Source: Onthophagus taurus (taxonomy: Eukaryota > Arthropoda > Insecta > Coleoptera > Scarabaeidae). From it: DNA of 64,000 nt. The stretch spans positions 9,176,001 to 9,240,000 of the forward strand of contig NC_091967.1 of the NCBI RefSeq assembly GCF_036711975.1, read 5' to 3'. The notes below the pieces were generated by a model. The model did not search any database. It saw nothing but the letters and a program-made list of their open reading frames with translations, and had not been told where the DNA came from. Positions 37,201 to 48,400 of this stretch are shown here, piece after piece. Both the position numbers and the translations under genes were made by a program. Numbering within the stretch: the stretch's first letter is position 1; each line of letters begins with the position of its first letter.

Positions 37201-39000
37201 CTGCGGCAGCAAAAGAGTGTCAAGACTAGAGTGCAGATATATATACATCTGTCTCTGTCATGTCCATTCTACACAAGAGCCATGCGTGAGCACGTGGTGA
37301 GTACGCTATTATCTTATTGGACGGTAGAATTAAAAATTAATAGCAGCTGATGACCTTGATGTTTATAAATCACAAAATTTCTAAATAAACGTTTGATATA
37401 TGAATATAACCTAAAATCTAAATATTTAGTTATGTATATTATAGGTTTCATGTGTATAATACCATAATTATTAACATATTTTAGGACTAAGCAATTTAAA
37501 ATGTAACTATTATTTGTTAAAAAGTACTTAAGTACATATTTTATGAATTTTATTATATCTTTGATTAACTTCACAACTTCATTAAATAGCGTGAGCTCAC
37601 AAATTATTTTAAAAATTAATAACTATATTTTGGTACACATATTTAATAATTAATATGTATGCATTAATTTAATTTTAAAGAATATAATGAACAGCCTAGA
37701 TAAAGTTGATATTTAAAGCAATATTCAACCTCAATTTCACACAAAAGTACATATGTATATTCTAATTTATTTGATGCATCAATGATAATTTATAAGTAAA
37801 CCATCTACAATAATTGCATTTTAAAGCTGCATAAAATACGCGCGAAACACTTCAAACTTTTTAAAAAGTTTTCCTCTCATTGCTTAAATAGGGAGTCAGC
37901 GATATAGGAAACAGTATATATATGATTTTATCATTGCAAGTATGCAACCAATATCACAGTATTGGTATTGGTTGCATACTTGCAATGATGACGTTGGGTA
38001 CAATAATTAATGAACACGCTGTATATGGTTAGTATGGTCGATGACGTCACAAAAAGTGACGTCACGTCGAAACTTTAATGTGATTTTTAGATTTTTTTTA
38101 AGTAACTGCTTACTTGAGTGACTTCCCATCGATTTAAAAAAAAATGTCGATTTTTAAGCCACATGATAATTCTTAAATTATACCAAACAAAATATGATTT
38201 TATATATTTACCTGAACCCACTGTAAATCAATTGTACCAATATTTAATTTTGGTAATGAAGCTGCCTCTTCGAAAGCAGCATTTAACATATCATTAGAAA
38301 CAAATAACTCTTCTATTCTGTCTGTTGTTTCAGTATCAAAAGGAATAATTCCATTTTCTTGTAACATCTCAATAACTTGAATTGTTGATTCATAAACTGA
38401 GGAATCAACAGTTTTAACAACCAAATCGGGATGTTCTGGTTTTTCATAAGCTTGATCTATTCCAGTAAACCCTTTAATCATTCCTTTTCTAGCTTTTTCA
38501 TATAAACCTTTTGTATCTCTTTCCTCGCATACGGAAAGTGGAGTATCGACGAATACCTCAAAAAATCTTAAGTCACTATCGGAATGTATTCTTCTAGCCA
38601 AATCTCGATCCTCTGCAAATGGAGACACAAAACTACACAAACAAATTTGACCCGCATCAGCAAATAACTTTGCTACTTCGGCTACTCTTCTTATGTTTTC
38701 TTCTCGGTCATTTTTGGAAAAGCCTAAATCTTTGTTCAGGCCAGTTCTCATATTATCACCATCTAATCCATAAGCAGGAATACCTTTCGCTACTAACTGC
38801 GCTTCTAATTCAAAAGCGATAGATGTTTTCCCAGCTCCAGAAAGACCAGTAAACCACACAGTACAACCTCGAAATCCTCTTAGATGACCCAAAATCTGGC
38901 CACGTTTAGCCCTTGACACATGATGTTGTTGTTCTACTACATTTGTTGCTACTTGCATGCAAGTTTTTTGCTTTTTTAAAATATCTCCAGTGCTCGTCAT
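34238..39000 (-). CDS. Papss: Bifunctional 3'-phosphoadenosine 5'-phosphosulfate synthase (APS kinase + ATP sulfurylase)
   Basis: Three coding exons on the minus strand: 39000-38212 (phase 0), 35397-34602 (phase 1) and 34539-34238, together 1,887 nt or 628 aa, the family's normal length. The enzyme makes PAPS, the universal sulfate donor, in two steps: ATP + sulfate to APS, then APS phosphorylation. The N-terminal APS kinase domain (about residues 20-240) has the P-loop GLSGAGKT at 52-59, [10 protein letters not shown] and FVSPF. The C-terminal ATP sulfurylase domain (about 264-628) begins [16 protein letters not shown], has [10 protein letters not shown] at 416-425 with the catalytic HNGH, VGRDPAG, and ends with the [11 protein letters not shown] block. 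All key residues look intact. Intron 1 (2.8 kb) carries a CTAG repeat, a Harbinger fragment and a hairpin element; intron 2 is 62 nt. It is divergent from seipin, 877 bp away. Only one start is plausible, with the conserved HHVSRAKRG following. Confidence 0.97.
35518..35690. repeat. CTAG-rich palindromic repeat, in PAPSS intron 1
   Basis: Inverted arms around CGTCTCTCAAGATGGCTAAA; same family as at 2.4 and 18.1 kb. It abuts the Harbinger fragment on its right. Confidence 0.85.
35750..36094 (+). pseudogene. PIF/Harbinger (HARBI1-like) nuclease N-terminal fragment
   Basis: A 115-codon plus-strand frame reads [20 protein letters not shown], then [13 protein letters not shown] and [21 protein letters not shown], then [11 protein letters not shown]. 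This is the conserved N-terminal helical part of HARBI1-type transposases (RM-x-x-x-F-x-x-L-L ... ITLRYLATG ... SIS). The catalytic DDE part is missing, so it is a truncated relic. It lies antisense inside intron 1 of PAPS synthase. Confidence 0.75.
36095..37930. other. PAPSS intron 1 interior, transposon debris
   Basis: AT-rich. A right-hand Tc1/mariner-like end (TTGACACACCCTGTA) stands at about 37184-37198 without a visible partner. The segment 36.3-36.55 kb is rich in CAATATT words. No gene. Confidence 0.5.
37931..37988. repeat. Short hairpin-forming insertion element, copy 2
   Basis: Inverted repeat with a perfect 20-bp arm (TCATTGCAAGTATGCAACCA against its complement ending 37988) and a short loop, followed by GACGTTGGGTACAATAATTA and ACACGCTGTA. 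Same family as at 6.04 kb. Lies in PAPSS intron 1. Confidence 0.8.
38042..38064. promoter_or_regulatory. Paired CRE-type sites (TGACGTCA x2) in PAPSS intron 1
   Basis: Two perfect TGACGTCA octamers at 38042-38049 and 38057-38064, arranged as the inverted repeat TGACGTCAC-AAAAA-GTGACGTCA. Such octamers bind CREB/ATF-type bZIP factors. Whether they act as an intronic enhancer or are simply part of a foldback repeat cannot be told from sequence. They lie about 150 bp from the 3' end of exon 1. Confidence 0.4.
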
Positions 39001-39877
39001 TTTTTTAAGAGAACTGTTAATATGGACACAAATACTCGCTTTCTCTCAACAATCTGGGTCAAAGATTGTAAAATGTGAAAAGTATATAACGGATTTTATG
39101 TAAATATTTGGATTCGCCGTCCAATTTTAAACTTTCTTTTTAACCACACTTTCCCCTCCCAAATCTATTGAATCTTAAGATAAATAAAACAGCTGTTAAA
39201 ACAATAAGGTTAGATCACCCGATTGACAGAAGGAAGGAAAAAGAAGCGGGAAAAGTTGTTGATTTAAATTATATTAAAATTAAATATTATTTTTATTAAT
39301 AAAAGTGAATTTATAAAAAAAATTACTGTATTTTAATGAAAAAGAAATAATTACCAAACTTTAACCATATAAAGATCGAATAAATTCGGATTTCCCAACC
39401 TTGGTGTTATAGGCAAAAGATGGCGCTAATAAGAAACTTAAATTGTTCGAATCTAAATTGTTAAGAAATAATATTATTAATACATCAGTATATTAACATT
39501 ATTTATATAAATTAAAAATAAATAATGTAGTTGTAAATATTTTATTTAAATTGAATTAAATTTATTTGTCGCTAACTTCACACCGATAATTTTAAAAACA
39601 CATTTTTTTTATTATTGATACATAAATCTAATAAATACGTTTTATATTCGCATTAATGTTTTTAAATTAATTTTAATTAATTAATTTTAATTTTAATAAA
39701 TAGCAAATAAGAAATATATTTTTTTTATGTTGTCCCCTTGTCTAATCAATAACCTCAAACTTCATTATACTGTCAATCTTGTGAACTTTAAAATTCCATA
39801 TCAATTTGCCAATCGGTTTCAATTAGTCGTAGTTTAGGTTTTTAAATGAAGTTACTACGGTGTTACATTCGATTAAA
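39001..39877. promoter_or_regulatory. Divergent promoter region between Papss and Seipin
   Basis: 877 bp between the two start codons, so both promoters and 5' UTRs must lie here. No TATA box is convincing. An AAGATGGCGCTA word at 39417-39428 resembles YY1/Pho-type sites (AAGATGGC core) and recurs at 43444-43455 near the start of the large Cys-rich gene. Confidence 0.45.
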
Positions 39878-41254
39878 ATGATTAGTACGAGTATATTTCG
39901 TTCACCCAGGGAATATTATAGGTTAAAACTCAAGTTACCAGTAATCGCTTTTGCATACCACACAGTGGAATTATTTAAATCAAAGACTAGGTCGGGGGCA
40001 GAGCAAGTAAGAACGACAATATTCCGAGGCACCTTAGTATCCGTTACAGTTGCTGCATTAGTATGGCTATCTATTCTTATGTACGTTTCTTTTTACTATG
40101 CCTATGTACCAAAAGTAGCTTACGAAAAACCAGTACATCTTCAATTTGAGTAAGTTGGGTTTTACTTCTTTTATATTTATTGTGCTTACTTAATTTCTGA
40201 TTTATTAACAAGTACCTGTGAATATGAGAGTGGTTTATGTTCATTTCCTTCTGCTCATGTTGAACTTACAACAAGGCAACAGTTTTTAATGTTGGGGCAA
40301 CCATACAAAATGGAATTAGTTTTAGAAATGCCTGAATCACCTGCTAATAAAAATTTGGGTAATTTTTTACCATTAATCCTTTCTTGTTATACAAATAATT
40401 GTTTTTATAATAATTATTTATTTATATTTAATAGGTATGTTTATGGTCTGTGTTGACTTTCGTGGAAAACAAAGAAAGTTAATTTCAAGATCTTGCCGAT
40501 CAACAATGTTACACTATCGAAGTTCTACCTTAGAGTTTCTGTATACGGTAGCGTTGAGTCCATTTTTAATGATGGGTAGTTTAGAAGAAAAACAAGATGT
40601 TGCTGTTGAATTGTACGAAGATTACGAAGAAATAGAAGTATTTAAATAAATAAATAAATGATTATGTATGTAAATTAATTTACTTCTTTTTAGAATAATG
40701 CTGTTACGGATATTTATGTGGAAATTCAATCAAGAAAAGTTGAGATTTATTCAGCAAAGTTTTTAATAAATGCTAAATTTACAGGAATTCGTTACATAAT
40801 GTTTAACTGGCCAGTTCTCTCTGCTTGTATAGGTAATTAAAAACTGAAATATCTTTATCTTTAAAATTAAATTTAGTTATCTTATATTTTTTTTGACCTT
40901 TGACAAGGAACTTTGATAGTTCGCCTTGACGATTTTAGATTAAAATTATGTTATCATTTTCAGGTATTACGACAAACTTATTTTTTATCGCTTTAATTGT
41001 CATGATAAGCTGGTATCAATTGATCCATTCAGAAGAATATTTAAAATATGTTAATAGTAAAAAACAACTAGAAATGTTCGACAATGACTTATTAAATGAT
41101 GGTACTTCAGAGATTGATTTAATATTTATAATTTATATTAATTTAATTATTTTTTTTAGATGATTCTAATTCTTCATCAGTTGAGGATGCTTCTCTTCTA
41201 GAAAAAGACGTTAAACGTAGAGGAAGTGTTGAAGATGTGAGTGGACAAGAGTAA
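39878..41254 (+). CDS. Seipin: Seipin, ER lipid-droplet biogenesis protein
   Basis: Six exons: 39878-40149, 40213-40358, 40435-40637, 40694-40832, 40964-41101 and 41160-41254, total 993 nt or 330 aa, with introns of 56-131 nt. All junction phases match. Seipin forms ER membrane oligomers at ER-lipid droplet contacts and controls droplet formation. The sequence shows transmembrane segment 1 (about residues 51-76, VSVTVAALVWLSILMYVSFY), the luminal domain with CEYESGLCSFPSAHVELT, the characteristic LEMPESPANKNLGMFMV and YRSSTLEFLYT, and transmembrane segment 2 (about 246-270, WPVLSACIGITTNLFFIALI). A short acidic, Ser-rich cytosolic tail follows. The start is the first ATG in frame; a few codons of open frame precede it. 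Length is slightly below the Drosophila protein. Identity is very likely. Confidence 0.96.
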
Positions 41255-41384
41255 AAATGTTGTCCTATGATTTTAAAGGGGAATTATCAACGCCAAAGAT
41301 ATTGATTTAAGATTAAATAATATAGCGTTTAAGTTTAATCTTTCATATTTTATTATCTGTTATTAATGAGTTATATTTTTTTTA

Positions 41385-41390
41385 AATAAA
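41385..41390 (+). terminator. Poly(A) signal of Seipin
   Basis: AATAAA 131 nt past the stop codon. Confidence 0.75.
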
Positions 41391-41688
41391 ACTATTGTGC
41401 TTTTTTTATTAACTTGATTATTTAACATCATTGTTTCTATTGAATAGGTACTTGCATTTTTATTTTATATATTATTAGTAATTATTTTAAGTGAAAGAAT
41501 TGTAGTACTTACATTTATCTCTGTTCAATGTAGTAAATACATATTATTTTTGATATTGAAATTGGAGAATAGTAATATATACAGGTGGTCCATTTAACGT
41601 GAGACAAGCGATTATCTCGAAAACGGTTCATTTTACATAAAAATGAACCAAATGAAAGTTATTATTACATAATCTTAATAACCTGGGC

Positions 41689-41995
41689 AATCTGGAATAC
41701 ACTATTAAAAGGGAGAAGGATAATAAATTAAACTTCCTGGACGTCACTCTGATTAAAAAATAAAAACCTAGCGGAGAATAAGATTAATTTCAAAATTTAT
41801 CACAAACCCTCCACAAAAACTTTTATAATGACATAAAACACAAAGATTTCTGCTTAACAGATTGACCAACACCTCTCGTTACAGAACTTTACGGAGGAAG
41901 TGAAATTTATCTTGAAATTGGCCTTAAATAATGGATACAAGGTAGATTTTGTTCAAAACTTATATAATAAGGTACAAAATAGGAACATAATACAA
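41689..41995 (+). pseudogene. Penelope-like element reverse transcriptase fragment
   Basis: Frameshifted plus-strand pieces read NLEYTIKREKDNKLNFLDVT, then NKINFKIYHKPSTKTF, then LNNGYKVDFVQNLYNK. The FLDVT ... IYHKP-T ... NNGY series is the end of the Penelope-like RT domain. It is flanked by CAGG(G)TG-type mariner ends at about 41583 and 42113, so the interval 41.4-42.45 kb is layered transposon debris between Seipin and the next gene. Confidence 0.65.
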
Positions 41996-42470
41996 ATGAT
42001 TTATCCACACTATAAGGAAAAACAGAGATTTATCTCTTGTAATTTAGAATTTAGTACAGGCAGTAGTATAGGCATTTAGTTATCATTTATCTTTCTTATT
42101 TGTATTCATACAGGGTGAGTTTTTTTCCATGTTTAGTATGGAGATCTCGAAAACTAGCGGAGATCGAGAGACGATTAAATAGGGAAAGAATTGCAGTTTC
42201 ATGAACTCAATTTAATGAGCTTAAAAATAAATAAATAAATAATTATTTTTATAAACTTTGAAAATATTATAAATAAATAAAATAAAAACTTATGAATGTA
42301 AAGTCAAGTCAACCAAGCATTTGTTTATCAAATAGAATATAAATTTTTTATAATAATCATGTTACTATAAAAAAAAATGATATACGACGTTTCATTCGAC
42401 TCTTTGGCGACCAAACAAATTAGTTTATAAATCCATCCATTGTTTTACGGCCATCAAAATTTCTGTTATC

Positions 42471-45400
42471 ATGGCGTTTCGTCTTGGGCACCAAATTTCT
42501 CGTAATCTGAATAAAAATGTAAGTACTTTACTTTTATTTATATTATCATCTGGTGTTAAATCTAAACGAAATATTCTAGATTTCAAATATATTATTATTA
42601 CGCGCTATATTTTTCAATAAACAATAATTGTATCATTTTATATAAAGAATTCATTCGATTTTGGCATAATAAATCTGCTAAGGGTATCCCGAAATGGGGC
42701 ATATCTTTTTTGACATTTCCATTTTGTCATTTTGGTGATTGAAAATTAAATATATTTTGAATTTATTATATAAGTTAATTAATTGTACACACCATTTAAA
42801 CATTAATCTTTAAAATATTACAATAAATTGAACTGTTCAAATAAAATGTTCGTATTTATTATATACAGTATTAAGATAATAGTATACAGATTAAGTATAG
42901 AATTCAAAATATGGTTTTATATGCAGCAAAATGTAGCTTTTACGGAGGATTGGAACCCTATTTATGGGAATCCGTAGCTATAGTTAAGGCCCCTAACTTT
43001 AGAGATCAATATCTTCGCAACCGCTCGATGAAAAAAATTGTGGTAAAGATTTCTGTAATCACTGGACATTTTCTTTTTATCGCTAGTTAAATGAAAAAGA
43101 AGAGTTCTGCATGGTGTACGTTCCAGACAGGACGTCGCGCCTTATTGTACCTACATAAATAAATAATGGCGCGACGTCCAGTCTGGAACACACCATCTAT
43201 TCCGATTGGACGGACTCCCTCGCTTTCCCCGCATGGCTTATTTCTGTTTTTTTTTTAAATTTAAATTAATTATTTTTAATTTTTTTTTAAAAGCGTTTAA
43301 ATCGCTTGTTTAAATTAAAGAGATATAACTTTGAAATACTGATAACAGCCATTTTTGACATAACCGTATCCTACTAAAAGTAATCGAAAGAATAAAAGTA
43401 TGCATTAAGAACACATCATGCTACCACCTGTTCAAAATTGAAAAAGATGGCGCTAGTGCTAAAGTAAATTAGAAATATAAATTTAATTAAGTACGTTCAT
43501 CAACATTACGTTGCTTTTCTATTCAGCAGTTTCTTTTTCACCTTAAACACACCGGATTTGTTTTGGTTGGTATAAAAGTGTGGGCAGGTAAATTTTGCTC
43601 TATGTTAAAATCTGTGTTAACATGTAACATACCACACTTAATATCGGTATCATCATACACGGAGGTAATTTTTGATATATTGTTGCAGCTAATTTTCCAA
43701 AATTCAAGTGCTTCAAATGCTCGTCGATATAGATCTTTATCGCGCGGAAATGATTGTGAAGTAGAAAAAGTGGAAGATGCGTTGCCGACAGGAACAGAAA
43801 CTACTCAAAGGAAATGTTTAAGAGCACGTTCGCATACGAAGTTCAGTACACCTATTGCATCAACACGTAGGGAGCTTAGTACCTCGTCGTCTTCTGAATC
43901 GCCGCAGCAGTCGGCACACGAAGTGGAACCAATACCATCAACCATGTCATCGTTGAAAAATAACAGAAAGCAGTCTGGTAACTATTCGTTACAGCCAAAA
44001 CATTTGCCGCCGATGGCGACATCCTCCATTCACTTCGATAAACAATTTATACCAGCGGTACAACAACAATATGATAATCGCTTAGATGAAGTACAGAGAC
44101 AAGCATCTGTTAAATACGAACAAGCTATTAAGACTTTCAATGTCATCAGCTCTCGAACAGCTGCAGCCCAACCTAAAAATGTTGGATACCGTTACGAATT
44201 GGACGCTGCAAAGCCGAAAGTGGAAAAAGGTACGCACCCTTACAATATAATTGCAGCCATTAAAAGTAGGGAGCAGAGTATTGCCGCACAAGTGCCTCAA
44301 TTGCAACCAAAAAATATGAAACCTTACGGCGATGTTTTGGGTAAACAGTGGTGTACGCCACTTGCGGAACGCATTAAACATAAGCCGTTATCCATGTCAC
44401 ATTTGAACGATGCTATTATTAGATCTCCATATCAACATTCGCCATCGATCGATGCCGTACCTACGAGCGAACATGTAGCATTTAGTGAAAGCAATCAACG
44501 TTCGTCTGTAGAGTATGCACCAGGTGGTACTCAGTTTACTTCTCAACCCATAAATTCCTCTCAATATCCCGCCTTCTCTCGTAGTGGTATATCATCCTCA
44601 AAGCAAATAGAACAATGCACGCGAAAAACATATTCTACAATACAAAAAGCGAATATGTCTGGATATTGTTCGGATTCTGAACCAACATTATTATTACCTG
44701 GAAAAGTCGGAAATACGGACATAGACACCAAAAATACTAATGAATCAACCTCGCTGCAGTTGTATCGAGCAACGGAAAAACCCGTTGAGAATAACATTGC
44801 GCCAAAAAAGCGAGAAATGATCAGTACGTTAATGGAAGAAAAACGGAATTTTACAAGTCAAAAATATAACTTGAAGAACAATGAATCTCTTAAAAATGTT
44901 ATGTCGAAAAATCAGCCTTCAATGGGAAGTGCATTGCTAGAACGTATCAAAAAAATTTCAAAAGAAAATTTATTTGCTGTACGAAATGCAATGAACTCGT
45001 CGATAAACGCAAATGAGGTATTGGACAATACCCCCCCGCAGAATGACAAACAAATTCGAGAAACAGAACCGATTAAGGTCACAGTAGGACCTAGATTAAA
45101 ATTACAATCAACTGTATCATGGACATTAGAAGAATATTCAGAGCGTGAAAAGTCTTTAATTCCACAAAGTGGTGAAAAGTTTACAGTGCCATGGTTGTCG
45201 TGGGGTGATAGGGTTAAGATGCAAAAAGAAGAAGAAGGGAAGAATGCGAATACAGGTAATCTTAATTTAATTCCAAAATCAATAGCATCATCAGCAGTGA
45301 AGGATAAATCACGATCAGTTAACGAAAGGCAGACGCGAAGGTTTTCAACTTTTCGATTTCTTGAAAAGGAGGTAGAAATGGAGAAGATATTGGCGCATCC

Positions 45401-48400
45401 CGTACATAAAGATTTTATAATAGGAATAGATTTGCCAGAAAATAAACATCTTTTAACAAAAAATACTATCCCTTACGTAAATGTTCGTTCTTATGGTACC
45501 GGGTACGGCTCCGGGACCAGTACCGGTTTACCGGATGACTGTTTGTGCGATCCACCGCCGAGAAAAATACCGCCAGAATCTGTAGCATATTGTCACATAG
45601 AAAAGTTTCCAAAAACCCACGTTAATCCCGATTGTAAGAAAAAATGCCAATCGGAATATACAGTAATGGTAAAATTACGTAGACTTCCTAAAATTCATAT
45701 TCCCGATCCGTGTCGTGATTGTCCAGAACCTTGTGATGATGCAGTACGGGCCGATGGTTGTATAAAAGTTCCACGGAAATGTCTTCCAAAACTTATTCCT
45801 AAGCCTTGTCCACCAATTCCTCCGCCATGTATGACAGATGTTCCTTTGAGGCGTTTACAACCACGTCCCGTTATACCATTTAGACCCTGTCCTCCACCTC
45901 CATGCATTGATCCTAGGGCTGATGATGGATTGAAACCGGTGCGTAAGACTCTTCCAAAATTAGTACCGAAAATGTGTGGCCGATGCGAAGAAATTATTAT
46001 GACATCACCACCGTTGGTTCGATTAATACCTAGGGACGTTTATCCTCCACCGCCCTGTAAACCCCCTATGTGCCCAGAACCGCCTATTACACGAGCAGAC
46101 GAAGGTATGCGAGTGTGTCCTAAGCAACTTCCAAAGCTTATTGCTCCTACTTGTCCCAGAATTTGTCCTGAAGAACTCGTAGACAGCCCGCCATTAAAAC
46201 GCTTAAAATGTGCTTGCGTGTACACGGAAAGGATATGTCCTTGTGTACCAACATATAGAAATCCTTGCTGCCCACCACCATCAAGGTCTGACGATCTTTG
46301 TGGTTATAAAGTACCTAAGAAGCACCTACCCACTATGCTATTGCCTGAACGTTATAATGAAGTATCAACGTCAGAATTTAATCGTATGAAAAGTAGACAT
46401 TATTGTACACACTCTAAAGACACCATGTGCTGTTGTGCTAACAAGAAAATCCGGTTAGTTGTAGAAGATTTTAAAAATAGTCAATTTGGTGAAGAAAAAA
46501 AATTGGCTACAGTTGAATGTGAACGTCAAGAACAACCAGATAATTCTCAAAATGCAACTGTGCAGCTGATTAGAAAACCCATTGGTGATGTGAAAAGGAG
46601 TACCATCATACCAATCCATTTATTAAAAGAGGGATATACCGGTAAGTTTAGTGACGTAGATACTAGAGGTTACAGCACGAATTCGACATTATTAAAAATG
46701 ATCAACACTGATAATTGCCTGAAACAGTCAAAAATTGAAAAGATACCAACAAGTGATTACGAAAAATCTTCAAGTTTTCCTACATACCATAAACCACTTG
46801 TACCTCTAGCTCGATTTAAAAAACTTTTTCACTATGGAGACGAACCGTGTAATAAATTCGTGAATTCATGCGTACCAAGAGTACAAGATGAATCTTGCCC
46901 GATTTTAGACATGAAACAATTATCACATTTGCAAGTGTCCAATTTTTTACCAATGAAAAAGATAGAATTAAGAGATTGCAAGAAACTTAATCGTTTAAAT
47001 ATTTCAGCAAACGTTGAACATCCTGAAGCTACCACTCGTCCTCATGCCGCTAGCGGAAAAGATTTTGCTTCCAGAAATATATCTTTATTAATACCTATCG
47101 ATTGCCAAGTACCACCACACCCATTTATCGATAATTCGCCACCGATTAAAGCTGATTCTAGTTTAGATGTTACTAAAAGTATATTGTCTATGAGGAAACC
47201 AAGCTTAGTTTCTATTGCACCCGATTCCCCAAGAAGACAATTTAGTACCATGTTACCAAATTTTATTTTTCTCAAGAACATTATAAAACCTGACTACGAT
47301 AAGAAATATATAGAACGTTGTGAAGCGGAGAAAAAACTTTGTAAACCCCGACCTCCAAATCCGTGTGGAAAACAAAAAACTCCTTATCCATCGTTCTCCG
47401 AATGCAAGGACGATGATCCGTACAAAAGTATAGTGGAGATTGCACCGGACATCAAACATTTGCAGCCTAAAAATCCTGTAATTGGAAAATTTTGTGTAAT
47501 TACACCTCCGATCCAGAGAAGAATAGATCCGAGGATAGAAGAAGACTGTGTGATTAGAAAACTCAATTTAAAAATAGACAATTATGGTACAACAACTTGC
47601 GATGACTTTGGCAAGCCTTACGTTTCGTTACGAGCAAAAAATCTTATTCCTGCCGCTATGAAGCAAGCAACAATAGAACACTGTGAAGCTTGTAATAAAG
47701 GTCCAAGAGTATCGCGTGGAAAGGGTTGCCCAGTAATAGACAGTAGCAGCTGCGTTCCTGATGAATTACATTGCCGTTTGATGGCTAGAACACCTTCTAT
47801 GTCATGTGGTTGCGTGGAACCAGAACACATACCATGCGGAGAAGGTAATCTCGTTTGCAAGGGAACTATTAAAGATTGCACACCGATACCGAAGAAACCA
47901 CCCCCTCGGCCATGTAAAGCTTATTGCCCCAACCCAAGTCCTCCAACACTAACTGCTTGTAAAAAGAAATGGATGTGTAAGGATCCACCACCAGATGAAA
48001 ACAAAGGTACCTATAGAAGAATGGGAACTTCAGCTAGAGTAAACAGGACACTGAAACGAGGAATAAATCGTACTGCTGGTGAACAGATTAGAAGTGTTAC
48101 CATGTGCGGCGGTTTCGGTGGACGACAAAAAAAAGATAGTGATGATGATATTAAGAAGAGACGTTGTTGCAAAAAACCGAAAAAAGGTTGTGGTAAACCA
48201 ACAATAAAGGAAACAAAACCTTGCGGATCGTCTGGAAAGTGTCAGAAAATAAAAGTACCATGTCCAGAAGAAAAACCATGCCAAAAATCAACGAAACCAC
48301 CGTGTGCACAACCAAAAAGTGCGTGTGAAAAACCAAAGAGTGCGTGTGAAAAGCCAAAGAGTACATGTGGAAAGCCAAAGAGTTCATGTCCACAACCGAA

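Noticed and set aside
39860..39877. Seipin start at 39860
   Set aside because: That codon is GTG; the first ATG in frame is 39878.
43563..43688. Start of the giant protein at 43563 as one unspliced frame
   Set aside because: The codon at 43563 is TTG, and the exon at 42471 spliced to 43689 gives an ATG, correct phase, consensus splice sites and a coherent presequence. An internal ATG at 43602 remains an alternative.
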